Positions 40,878 through 50,487 of a DNA stretch of 64,000 nt are shown here, piece after piece. The first letter of the stretch is position 1; every line of letters begins with the position of its first letter. The translations under genes were made by a program, and so were the position numbers. Origin of the DNA: Adiantum capillus-veneris. Lineage: Eukaryota; Streptophyta; Polypodiopsida; Polypodiales; Pteridaceae. The stretch is taken from assembly GCA_014529385.2 (NCBI GenBank), contig CM043953.1, positions 77,614,872-77,678,871 of the forward strand, read 5' to 3'. Under the pieces are notes generated by a model. That model was not told the origin of the DNA. It did no database searches and worked only from the letters and a program-made list of their open reading frames with translations.

Positions 40878-42193
40878 TCAAGTAAAGTTTAACAGTGTAA
40901 AGATCGGGTGAAAGCTAAACAGGCCGGTTTCAATAGTCATCCAATGTGTCTTAGTCATTCTCGGATGATGCCAAGCCATGATGACATCTTCTTCATATTC
41001 TTCTGATATCCAAGTTGACATGAAAATTTTCTTGAATTTTATCCATGTCCTAGGTGCTTCTCTACGTAACAACAAAGTAGACCACCATGACTGTGCAATT
41101 CCTTTCAAGTAAGATGTCGGCCTTTGCAATCCGAGAATTCACCTCCGTATAAACTCCGAGGCTCGATAGGCCTCCTCGTAGCCTGAGAACATGTCAAACG
41201 GCCTGACCCCCTTCCTTGAACTCCTTTGTCTTCTTGCTCATCCATTCATTGTCAGAAGAGGACGACCTCTCCTCCTCTCACCTGCTAGATGGCCTCCCAT
41301 GCCTTCTAGTCTTTTTCAGAAATCTACTTTTCTTGCTTTTTCTCTGCTTCTTCCGCCTTTTCTCGTCCTTATTGGAACCAGAGGACAACAAACTGTCGAA
41401 ACTCTCTAAAGACGAAAGAAAAAACTCGGTCATCCTCGAAATGAACACGCTTCTTAGATCTGCTTGCCACCTCGAAAGTCGACTTTTGGGCCAAATAATG
41501 GGAAAATCCATCGATTTCTTCTTCTTCCGAGAGTGCTTTAAGTCTTTTATTAACTAGTTTATCTTCTTTTCAAGAGCTCTCTCCAGCTCTTTCTGCGACT
41601 GCAGTTTCCACTTTTTTTGCACCCACCTTGTCTCTCCGCTTCCTTCGGAACTTCAAAAGAGAATCAATGGCCTCTAGCCACTCGAGTCATAGCTTTTCCA
41701 TACGTCAACCACACGATGGACGCACACGGGTATGAAAGTACGGAATAAGTACAAATCCGACTACCCAGAAATTCCACACATCAGATAGCCTACTACATGT
41801 GGAGAGATGGAGCCTCAAAGTAATGAAGTAGCCTCCAAACAAAAAGGAGTCAGGACTGTAGAAGCAAGTCAAGGGGATGTACGGCTGAGCAACCATACGT
41901 GTACCAAAAAAACTATGTCTCGAGTGAATCTCATCCATTGGCTAAGCCTTCAGATGCTTCACATATTTTGGGTTCTTTAAGTACTTCATCAATCTTTTTA
42001 CACACTTGTCAACTTGCCGTTGACATTTGTACTCCACTCGAGCAAAGTTCTCCGACAGAAATTTGTCCAAATCTTCGTTGTTTTCTTCGGGTCTCGCGTC
42101 AGGCTTCAACTTTTCTTCACCTCCCTGCAGAGAGGTGTTGTCTCTGTCACATTCTCCACGAGAACCAATGTGTTGCATAAGGGATCGAATCAT
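40878..42193 (-). pseudogene. Gypsy gag fragment related to the 57.7-59.4 kb element
   Basis: 42193-41942 resembles the gag N-terminus of the larger gypsy element (KYLKNPKYVKHLK beside its NFAKDPKFAKYM). 41511-41278 is a Lys/Arg/Ser-rich linker. 41129-40878 is a gag core (LKGIAQSWWSTLLLRREAP, WISEEYEEDVIMAWHH), parallel to FKGNARTWWSTLLLNKTVP in the 58-kb element. Stops and frameshifts separate the pieces and pol is missing. Confidence 0.8.
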
Positions 42194-42226
42194 CCATAGA
42201 AGAACCGTTTCGAGTTTTAATATCAC

Positions 42227-42703
42227 TGTTATAGACTGACACTCCAAGAGAGAAATCAATAGCAACACACGAGAGGAAACTGCAAAATCACTGAACTTGA
42301 CAAGAAAGAGAGAGAAAAGGAGAGTCGACATGGGACAACAGAGTTCCTCCCAAGCATGCACTAGCCCCAAACACGGGCACCCCTTCCGGTGTTTCTTTAT
42401 TATGAGCCGCAACAATACAACTCCCGAGGGTCCTCTTCTCTCACTCTGCGTCCAGATGCTCTAGAAAGTGAGAGGCCAAAAGGTCTTTATAAACTTACAA
42501 GGGATGCCCAAAAGCAAAGCCCCAAAAGCACTTCCCCCAAAGGCATTTTCTCTCAAAAGCTAGCGCCACGAACTGCCAAAAACTGCCAACAAAAATTGCA
42601 GAAATCCTTACAACTTGCCACGTGGCACAACCAACGCAAAACGCAGAAATTATGTACAATCCTACCATGTCAACATCCATACGGCTGCCACGTCAACATG
42701 TCA
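42227..42703 (-). repeat. LTR (minus orientation) of the 40.9-42.2 kb gag fragment
   Basis: On the plus strand it starts TGTTATAGACTGACACTCC next to a degraded primer-binding site and ends ACATGTCA. It contains the conserved R-region motif in reverse (42362-42402). It faces a plus-oriented LTR of the same type that is split by E3. Confidence 0.75.
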
Positions 42704-42781
42704 TTCGGAGGTGGCTCGACTATACAAAATTTTCGTGTTTTGCGCTGGTTGTGCCACGTGGCAAGTTGTACGGATTTTTAC
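42704..42781 (+). repeat. Left part of a plus-oriented LTR interrupted by E3
   Basis: TGTTTTGCGCTGG, CACGTGGCAAGTTGTACGG and ATTTTTAC lead to the E3 insertion point. The same LTR resumes at 47136 with TTTGCACTTTTCACTTGCAG. Confidence 0.7.
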
Positions 42782-43891
42782 TGTCACGTGACACATCCCA
42801 ACCCTATGTGTCCGTGGACAAGCTACACCACAGTAGGGTTCAGTCAAGTTCAGTCAAGTCTAGAGTAGCAGTGATCTGGCACTTTTGTGAGTCTATTCGT
42901 AGACCGTGCATGCCCACTCACTTAGCATAGATGCATATCCTCCGATTGCACACAGCATGATCATCGGAATTCCCATCAGAATCCATTAGCATCAGTTAGG
43001 GGAATTTTCCAGTGCATTTAGCCTATTTTCCTATTTATTGGTATTTTCACTTATTATTTTTAAGTGACTTTCCAACAAAAGTAGGTAGGGCAATTTTGCT
43101 AAGTTTCTATATAAGCAAACCCAAGTTAGTTCTAAATGGCAGAAGAGGCAGCGGGAGCACCTTGCTCAACAGGCAACTTCTCAGCAAGACCAACCCTCGC
43201 GACTACTCTGGTGTTTTCTCCATAGAAGACCTAGCGTTTTTTGCATCAGATCAGCCTTGGCGATTTGTGCACAACAGATCAGCCCCGGCGTCATCACGAC
43301 ACAGCAGATCAGCCTAGCGTTTTTGCATTTGCAGAACCCCGGCAACAGGACCAATTTCAGCCCCTGGCGTTTTTGGATTTCAGCAGCAAATTAAGACCGG
43401 CATTATTCACCTAAAGTGTAGCAGATTCAACCCGTAAAGATCATCAGTTTTCAGCTCTAAGAAACATCATTTTTCAGCCAAGAAAACGCAGCCAAAACAG
43501 TCATTTTCAGCCACCGAAAAAGTCCCGAAATTCAGCGATTAGAAGATCTCAGATTTCAGCCATCGTCGTCGTCGTCGTCACCGTCGTCGTCGTCGACATA
43601 GACCAAGTTGCATAGTCCATTGCATACGCATTGTACACCTTTGTGCAATCAAAGAATAGACGACTCTCGCCGACGAGAGTGGGGCCTTCGGAGGAGGGTT
43701 TTACAAACCTCTCGGTGTCCTTCTCTCAGTCTCATTCATTTGCACGCACAATATCCACTCACTTTGTTCGTGATCATAGCACTCTCCACAAGACGGAAAG
43801 CTCTCTCTTTCCCTAAGAACTAAAAGGAACCTTGAGCAGTAAAGATCACTAATCTTGAGAAAAAACAACATTCATTCCGCTGCACCTAACA
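42782..43891 (+). repeat. 5' LTR of E3
   Basis: 1,110 bp, starts with the 12-bp palindrome TGTCACGTGACA and ends CTGCACCTAACA. A (CGT)n tract lies at 43562-43597. Confidence 0.93.
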
Positions 43892-43892
43892 T

Positions 43893-43904
43893 TGGTATCA
43901 TAGC
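43893..43904 (+). other. Primer-binding site of E3
   Basis: TGGTATCATAGC follows the LTR by 1 bp. It differs from the initiator-Met site at one base. Confidence 0.8.
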
Positions 43905-44245
43905 TTTGGAAGTGTTCTGCATTACTCAAGGAAAGAACCACAATAATTTTTTTTGCTTCTTGTGATCGCACGAACCCAAGTTTACTTGGGCGTGGCGATT
44001 CCTAATCGTGTTTTGTTGAAGAGTGACAGGAATCCCAAGAAAGAAGGGCTTGTCCAGCCTCCCCTTGTGTCTCTTTTCACTCATTGAGAGCGGACCGTGC
44101 ACTTAGCGGCCGGCCAATCGACGTGACGTGGGAAAAAGCAACCTTGGTGTGAGTGCAAGGCCTCCAAGGGGTGCGCCCGCAGAAAAGGGTAGAACTCGAG
44201 TGAAGAGAAGACCCTTCTCAACGCGATTTGCAAGCGAAAGAACAC

Positions 44246-44375
44246 CTCAAGAACCCAAGATTCTCACGAATCAAGGACCTCAAGAACCTCAAGAACCCAA
44301 GATTCTCACGAATCAAGGACCTCAAGACCCTCAAGAACCCAAGTTCCTTGTGAACTTAAGAACCCAAGACCCCCA
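44246..44375 (+). repeat. Short tandem repeats in the E3 leader
   Basis: Repeats of a roughly 33-48 bp unit built from AAGAACCCAAGATTCTCACG and AATCAAGGACCTC, three to four imperfect copies just before the gag-like ATG. Confidence 0.85.
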
Positions 44376-44393
44376 AGAACCCACGACTTCAGA

Positions 44394-44759
44394 ATGATCA
44401 TCACTCGAAGCGGAATGGATACTTCGTTTGGAGGTGATGAGCATGAGAGAGGCGAAGAAGAATTTTCCCCACCAGGAGGTTTTTCTGACCCTCCCCCTTT
44501 TCCATCTACGACAAAGATTGCACTAACTCCTATGGAGGCTTTGCAACAATTTTTTCTGAAACAAAAGTTAGAACGAGAAGCAAGAAATACAGAAAGAAAA
44601 GCAGAAAGAAAGCGTGAACACGAAGAAAGAATGGCAGCCATAAAGCATGAGTACAAAGAAAGGAAAGCCGCCTTGTTGCAACTCTTTTCTCAAGTGCCGA
44701 CATCGATGCACGAAATTCGGAAAAAGGAGACTCTCCGTTTCTTCTTCTCCAAAGCATGA
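44394..44759 (+). CDS. Gag-like N-terminal protein of E3 (121 aa)
   Basis: The start ATG is followed by IITRSGMDTSF, a common start of gypsy gag proteins, then a Pro/Gly-rich stretch (about residues 20-45) and a highly charged helix (about residues 50-105) rich in Glu, Arg and Lys, probably a coiled coil. The frame stops at 44757-44759 just where the His/Asp repeat begins in the +1 frame (that ORF overlaps from 44647). A frameshift mutation or a programmed frameshift would join the two; nothing in the sequence decides which. The similar arrangement at 36450-36800 in another gypsy element supports gag identity. Confidence 0.7.
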   Translation: MIITRSGMDTSFGGDEHERGEEEFSPPGGFSDPPPFPSTTKIALTPMEALQQFFLKQKLEREARNTERKAERKREHEERMAAIKHEYKERKAALLQLFSQVPTSMHEIRKKETLRFFFSKA

Positions 44760-45144
44760 CACACAAGATTTGCATGATTGTGTGAAGCATGATGATGATT
44801 TGATTGATAATGATTTGCATGATGAGAAGCATGATGAATTGAATGATAATGATTTGCATGATGATTCGATTGACCGTGATAAGCATGATGATTTGAATGA
44901 TATTGCTAAGCATAATGATTTGGATGACAATGACAAGCATGATGATTTGCATGATCAAGATGTGATTTCTCACAAGCATGATGATTTGCATGATCAAGAT
45001 GTGATTTCTCACAAGCATGATGAGTTGCATGAAGATGATGTGATTGTTCACAAGGATGATGTGTTAGTTGATGCTTTTTCTAGCAAAGCTAACCTTGTTG
45101 TAGATTCGATCAATCACGAAAAAGCGATCTTGGCTTTCGAGTAG
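44647..45144 (+). CDS. His/Asp-rich repeat ORF of E3 (165 aa)
   Basis: The ATG at 44647 overlaps the gag-like ORF in another frame; the informative part starts near 44750. It encodes about 18 imperfect units of the kind K-H-D-D-L-H-D or L-N-D-N-D, including a perfect 13-residue tandem (HDDLHDQDVISHK) near 44935-45010, and ends in a less repetitive segment (VDAFSSKANLVVDSIN). It stops at TAG 45142-45144, after which the same frame remains open to 45750. The composition is strongly acidic with regularly placed His, which might bind metal ions; this is only an inference. A related copy of its last part is found at 53017-53209. I know no named family for it. Confidence 0.6.
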   Translation: MSTKKGKPPCCNSFLKCRHRCTKFGKRRLSVSSSPKHDTQDLHDCVKHDDDLIDNDLHDEKHDELNDNDLHDDSIDRDKHDDLNDIAKHNDLDDNDKHDDLHDQDVISHKHDDLHDQDVISHKHDELHEDDVIVHKDDVLVDAFSSKANLVVDSINHEKAILAFE

Positions 45145-45750
45145 AGGTCCAAAGAACCCCCACAGGACGATTCGATCATTCAGGACGAACCGATCTTGGC
45201 TCTCGAGCCTTGGTCCAGAGAACCATCACAGGAAGTATTATGTGTTCGCATGATTGGTACGCACGCATTGTTCGAGTGTTTCAGTCGTGAAGGTTTCCTG
45301 TATTTTAGTCAGCATCGTTATATTATCCCTTTTCCTAGGCATGACATATTGTATGTTGAGCACGTTTCTCTCATGGATGAGCACGAATGTATGCGGATTG
45401 TTCATGAAAAGTTGAAAATTTTGTATGTTAGGAAGTCACATTCCATGTCTCTTCCTTGGCATGACACAGTTTCCGAAAGAGCACATGATTGTATGAGCAC
45501 CAAGCATGGGCATTTCCATTGTGATTTGCCACAATTGATTGATTTTGATCAAACAAAAAAGATTCAACCGCATTGTTTGCATGTGTTTGATGAACGGGTT
45601 GTCACTCCGTCTATATGTTCATCTACATTGCATACACAGTCTTTAGAGAAGACAAGATTTTTTTCTTTCACTATACATGGAATGGGTATGTTCATGGTTT
45701 TGTACAAGTTGGAGATTGTTTCAAGAATTTTCAGCCATGGAGATTCTTGA
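45145..45750 (+). pseudogene. E3 ORF continuation after an in-frame TAG
   Basis: Same frame as the His/Asp-repeat ORF, open for about 200 codons after the TAG at 45142. It is rich in His, Phe, Met and Cys, with repeated H-D/H-E pairs (for example PRHDILYVEH, LMDEHECMRIVHEK). There is no ATG at its start. No domain recognised. The homologous captured segment at 53150 has a sense codon where E3 has the TAG, so the stop may be specific to this copy. Confidence 0.5.
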
Positions 45751-45993
45751 AGACAAAAGAAGCAGGACTCTAGACGAAGTTGAAGCAAGAAAGGAGATTC
45801 AGAAGACTTTGTGTCGCTTTCGGCACGGCCCAAAGAAGCAAGCGTTGCAGACCTTTATGAAGTCCAAGTACCGTGCCACCCACACATCAGAGTGGGCCGG
45901 CGAAGAGTCCCTTCCAAGATTCTGGATGCTGTTGGCGATCTCCCTCGACGCAATACAGTTCGGTACCAATACCTCACTTTGAAAAGGAGGGGA
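45751..45993 (+). other. 3' end of the E3 interior
   Basis: Short overlapping ORFs (for example RVGRRRVPSKILDAVGDLPR at about 45890-45950) without a known motif, ending in the polypurine tract AAAAGGAGGGGA immediately before the LTR. Confidence 0.6.
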
Positions 45994-46771
45994 TGTCACG
46001 TGACACATCCCAACTCTATGTATCCGTGGACAAGCTACACCACAGCAGGGTTCAGTCAGTTCAGTCAAGTCTAGAGTAGCAATGATCTGGCACTTTTGTG
46101 AGTCTATTCGTAGACCGTGCATGCCCACTCACTTAGCATAGATGCATATCCTCCGGTTGCACACAGCATGATCATCGAAATTCCCATCGGAATCCATTAG
46201 CATCAATTAGGGAAATTTTCCAGTGCATTTAGCCTATTTTCCTATTTATTGATATTTTCACTTATTATTTTTAAGTGACTTTCCAACAAAAGTAGGTAGG
46301 GCAATTTTGCTAAGTTTCTATATAAGCAAACCCAAGTTAGCACTAAATGGCAGAAGAGGCAGCAGGAGCACCTTGCTCAACAGGCAACTTCTCAGCAAGA
46401 CCAACCCCGCGACTACTCTTGCGTTTTCTCCACAGAAGACCTAGCGTTTTTGCATCAGATCAGCCTTGGCGATTTGTGCACAGCAGATCAGCCTTGGCAT
46501 CATCACGACACAGAAGATCAGCCTAGCGTTTTTGCATTTGCAGAACCCCGGCGACAGGACCAATTTCAGCCCCTGGCGTTTTTGGATTTCAGCAGCAAAT
46601 TAAGACCGGTATTATTCACCTAAAGTGTAGCAGATTCAGCCCGTAAAGACCATCAGTTTTCAGCTCTAAGAAACCTCATTTTTCAGCCAAGAAAACTCAG
46701 CCAAAACAGTCATTTTCAGCCACCGAAACAGTCCCGAAATTCAGCGATTAGAAGATCTCAGATTTCAGCCA

Positions 46772-46807
<36 letters not shown>

Positions 46808-47135
46808 TCGTCATCGTCGTCGTCGTCGTAGACCAAGTTGCATAGTCCATTGCATACGCATTGTACACCTTTGTGCAATCAAAGAATAGACGACTCTCGC
46901 CGACGAGAGTGGGGCCTTCGGAGGAGGGTTTTACAAACCTCTCGGTGTCGTATCTCTTCTCTCTCCTTCTCTCAGTCTCATTCATTTGCACGCACAATAT
47001 CCACTCACTTTGTTCGTGATCATAGCACTCTCCACAAGACGGAAAGCTCTCTTTCCCTAAGAACTAAAAGGAACCTTGAGCAATAAAGATCACTAATCTT
47101 GAGAAAAAACAACATTCATTCCGCTGCACCTAACA
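45994..47135 (+). repeat. 3' LTR of E3
   Basis: 1,142 bp, starts TGTCACGTGACA and ends CACCTAACA. It has a longer CGT/CAT triplet tract (46771-46829) than the 5' LTR and a small extra TCTCTTCTCTCTCC segment near 46950. Confidence 0.93.
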
Positions 47136-47440
47136 TTTGCACTTTTCACTTGCAGCTTTTGTCAGTTCCTAGTGCTAGCTTTTGAGAGCAGATGCTTTTG
47201 GGATTTAGTGCTTTGGGGAAAAGTGCTTTTGGGCATCTTTATAAGGAACATTGGGCCTGTCACTCTACAGAGCATCTAGAGAGGACCTCGGGAGTTGTAT
47301 TGTTTGGGGCAATGGGGCGTGGAATTGTGTGCCATGTCAACTTTCCTTTTCTCTCTCTTTCCCGTCAAATTCAGTGATTTTGCAGTTTATGTTCGTGTGT
47401 TGCTACTAATTTCTTATCTAGAGTGTCCGAGTCTGTAACA
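47136..47440 (+). repeat. Right part of the LTR split by E3
   Basis: Continues 42704-42781 across the E3 insertion and ends GAGTGTCCGAGTCTGTAACA. It is an inverted copy of much of 42227-42560. Confidence 0.75.
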
Positions 47441-47441
47441 A

Positions 47442-48458
47442 TGTCACAAACTGCTTGCATGTCAAGGCACTTTAGAACAGAGCCAACTTGCAGATCCCGA
47501 CCGAGAAGCCTAAACGCTAGAAGCAGCTGAAGCAACAGAAGAAGTTTCACCAGCTTACAAAGTTTGACAAAGTGGCCTATTTTTTAAAAAGAGTTCCCGC
47601 TAGCTTATGGGACCCCGTCTTATGGGGCCCAGGGAACCTAAAGGCATTAAAATAAAGGAGGACCGTACACACACACACTCAATCTCTTGTGAGTAGCATG
47701 ATGATGTGGCAACTGCACGAACGTCCGCATTTCGCATTGCAGTGCTACGTGGCACACTGTACGGATTTTCGCGTTCTATGCTACTAACGTGGCCAACTGT
47801 ACGGATTTCCGTGTTTTACGCTACTGATGTGGCAAGTGTAGGGATTTCCTAAAATCACGCTGGCTGATTTTCAGCAGGTGCTTTTGGACCAGATGGTTTT
47901 AGAATTAAAGCTTTTCATGTAAACTGCTTTTCATAGGCCAAGAGCCTTTAAATATGTGCAAAGGGCTCAGTCTCTTGCACGCTCCCGCCGCAGAGTACCG
48001 ACGTTGTACTGAGTTCAAGCAATATAAAGAAATACCAAAAGGGGCGCCAAGGTTTGGCGCAAGTGCTCTCTTGGATTGGAATTCCGCCACTCCAAGTCTG
48101 TTCAGTCTATCTCTTTCAATTCAATTGTTATTTTGAAGTCCTAAAAGTCTGTTCAGTTTGTTCTTTTCGGTTGGCACATAGGCCAAGGGCCTTTAAATAT
48201 GTGCAGAGGACTCAACTTAGTCTCTGGCACACTTCCGCGTGGAGAGTCTGGAGTGCCGACGTTGTACTGAGTTCAAGCAATATAACGAAATACCGAAAGG
48301 GGTACTAAGCTTTGGGACCAATGCTCTCTTGGGGTGGAATTCCACCACTCCCCATCTCACGTCGTCTATCTCTTTCAATTCAATTGTTATTTTGAAATGC
48401 TAAAAATATGTTCAATATGTTCTTTTCTATTGGCACGTGGTGCACGTCTCATGAAACA
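47442..48458 (+). repeat. LTR with ACGTGGC-rich minisatellite and internal tandem duplication
   Basis: Begins TGTCACAAACTGCTTGCATG. Between about 47700 and 47850 a unit of about 40-45 bp (ACGTGGC-like core plus CTGTACGGATTT) is repeated about four times. The segment about 47934-48177, including a TTTAAATATG TATA-like box and the R-region motif, is duplicated as 48178 to about 48430. It ends near CATGAAACA at 48458. Confidence 0.75.
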
Positions 48459-48465
48459 ATGTTTA

Positions 48466-49134
48466 TGTAACAAACTGCTGACGTGTCAAAGCCTAAAGAA
48501 TGGAGCCAACTTACAGATGACGTGGTTGCCCGAGAGCAAAAACCCTAAAACCTGCAAACCCTAATTTTTGAAACCCTAACCCTAAAACCTGCAAACCCTA
48601 ATTCTAGAAACCCTAAAAAGAACAAGTAACAGAAGAAGAAGTCCTACCAACTTATGGGGACCCCGTCTGATAGGGCCCCCAGTGACATAAAGGCATTAAA
48701 AATAAAGCAGAACACGCTCAAAAGACTGCACATCAAAATATGATGATGTGGCACCTGTACGAACGTTTCGAAATTCGCGACAGATTCTTAGGGAAATTCC
48801 AAAATTTTAGAAAAGTGATTTTTTGGGGTCAGCTTTTCATATTTGATACTTTTAGGCTTTGGGCCTTTAAATATGAGCCTTGAGGGCCCTCTCTGGCACT
48901 TTTTAGCGCGCAGATTGCAGAGCAGGTGCTCCCCGGCTATTGTACTTTGTGAATTAGCAGTAATATAAAGAAATACCGAAAGGGGCGCCAAGGTTTGGGG
49001 CCAATACTCTCTCGGGTGGAATTCCGCCACTCCGTGTCGCGTGTCGTCTCTCTCTGAGTTCAGTTGTTATTGAAGTGCTAAAAGTCTGTTCAGTCTGTTC
49101 TTTTCTATTGGCATGTGGTGCCCGTCTTGTGACA
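48466..49134 (+). mobile_element. Solo LTR with perfect target-site duplication GTTTA
   Basis: 669 bp, begins TGTAACAAACTGCTGACGTG and ends CGTCTTGTGACA, with GTTTA at 48461-48465 and 49135-49139. It contains a telo-box cluster (48537-48615), a TTTAAATATG box and the conserved R-region motif (48961-49005). There is no primer-binding site or internal sequence, so it is a solo LTR inserted at the edge of the preceding LTR. Confidence 0.93.
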
Positions 49135-50100
49135 GTTTAAAGGATGATTGGCTATCATACTCAAACCATAAAATTTTGAAACCAACCCCTCTCTACATTA
49201 CGAGCTGTTATTTTTCTCCAACTTCTCATGCTCTACAAACTTCTACACTCCTACACAGAACCTATACGCGCGCGCACACACAGAGAGACTACTAACTTCT
49301 AAGAAAATGGGGGTTTGGGCGAAGGGGCCAAGCCCTATGCTCAGGGGGACAAAGTGCATCAAGGTCTAACCCCTTTCTCTCCCTATTTTCTTTCTGGTGT
49401 ATGAAAACAAACACATTGTATTTCTATGGATGTAAATCATACTCTTTTCATACTTAATACCCGTGGGCCGTATACATATGAAGTATGTTTGGTGTATGAA
49501 AAAACTATGCCCCTGGCAATGCAACCTAAGTTTACCTATGACATGTGTAATGGCCACATCTCGCCCTAATGCCCCTAGAATTACCTCCATCAGTGGTCCC
49601 ATTCCTTCTGGCGAGATTCCAAGTCAAACCACCAATTCAATCGAGATGAAGTTGGCCTTGGCTCCTCCATCGACGAAGATAAGGACTTCCTAATCACATG
49701 CTTTGCCGACCGCTTTGGAACTCTCTGGTGCATGCCCTCTACTTGATCATTGACGCTTTGTTAGGACACTTCTCAAGAATGTGCCCCTGCTCTCCACAAT
49801 CATAACACTTGCCCTCTTTGTAGTACTCAGCACATTGCTCAACTGACAATTTTGGTTTCTTCTTTTGATGTTTTTCCTCCTTGTTACCATTGAACGAAGT
49901 TTGCCCCTTTTAAGCATACACTAATCTATCCAAAGGCTACATTAGTGTGCGGCATGCCTACCAAATCCTTGCTTGGCGAGGCCCATAATTCTCTAAATGA
50001 CGTAAGGTTTCTTTTGTAGGCAATATCGTCATATCTCCTTGTGTAAACCATAGAAAAACCACTCAAATTGTTGCTTAAAGGTGATTTTCTTAAAGGAAGA
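49135..50100 (-). pseudogene. Gypsy gag/protease remnant (minus strand)
   Basis: Near 49770-49850 the minus strand encodes a zinc-knuckle-like Cys/His cluster (GECYDCGEQGH pattern). Near 49600-49690 it has a protease-like region resembling the equivalent part at 57650. Stops break the frame. 49135-49500 and 49900-50100 have no clear motif. Confidence 0.6.
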
Positions 50101-50189
50101 GACTGGTAGAAAAGTATCCCAAATCCTCTAGCAATCGTCGTCCAACTGCAACACATGTGAAGGAACTAAAAACAACTGGATAAACTCGA

Positions 50190-50224
<35 letters not shown>

Positions 50225-50487
50225 AGGGGGGGGGAGAGACGAGGAGAGTCGACACAAAGCCAATATGCACTCGCTCCCAAAGACAGGCACCTCTTTCGAA
50301 TTTCTTTATTATTACTTTGCAAGAGTGCAATGTCCAAGGGTCCTCCATCTCGTAGTGCTCCCAAACTAATCTGCCAAGAGGAGGCCCCGACACGCTTATA
50401 AAAGCCCTTGGACTATCCAAACAGCAAGCATATGAAAAGCATCCTGTCTAAAAGCAACTGGACCAAAAACTACGTCCCAAAAGCTAT
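50101..50487 (-). repeat. LTR fragment, minus orientation, with GA tract
   Basis: Contains a GA tract (50193-50224) and the reversed R-region motif (50281-50310: GGCACCTCTTTCGAATTTC). The ends are unclear. Confidence 0.55.

Larger units (their letters stand above)
42782..47135 (+). mobile_element. E3: non-autonomous gypsy-like LTR retrotransposon encoding a His/Asp-repeat protein
   Basis: A 4.35-kb element: 5' LTR 42782-43891, primer-binding site 43893-43904, interior to 45993, polypurine tract AAAAGGAGGGGA (45982-45993) and 3' LTR 45994-47135. Flanks TTTAC (42777-42781) and TTTGC (47136-47140) match at 4 of 5 bases. The interior encodes a gag-like N-terminal coiled coil and a long His/Asp-rich repeat protein but no recognisable protease, RT or integrase, so it depends on another element. 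It is inserted in an older LTR. The LTRs are similar but differ in triplet-repeat length and small indels. Confidence 0.9.

Noticed and set aside
47442-49134. CRISPR-like or satellite array
   Set aside because: The regular repeats are tandem or nested LTR parts with TG...CA ends and target-site duplications; the spacers are LTR sequence.
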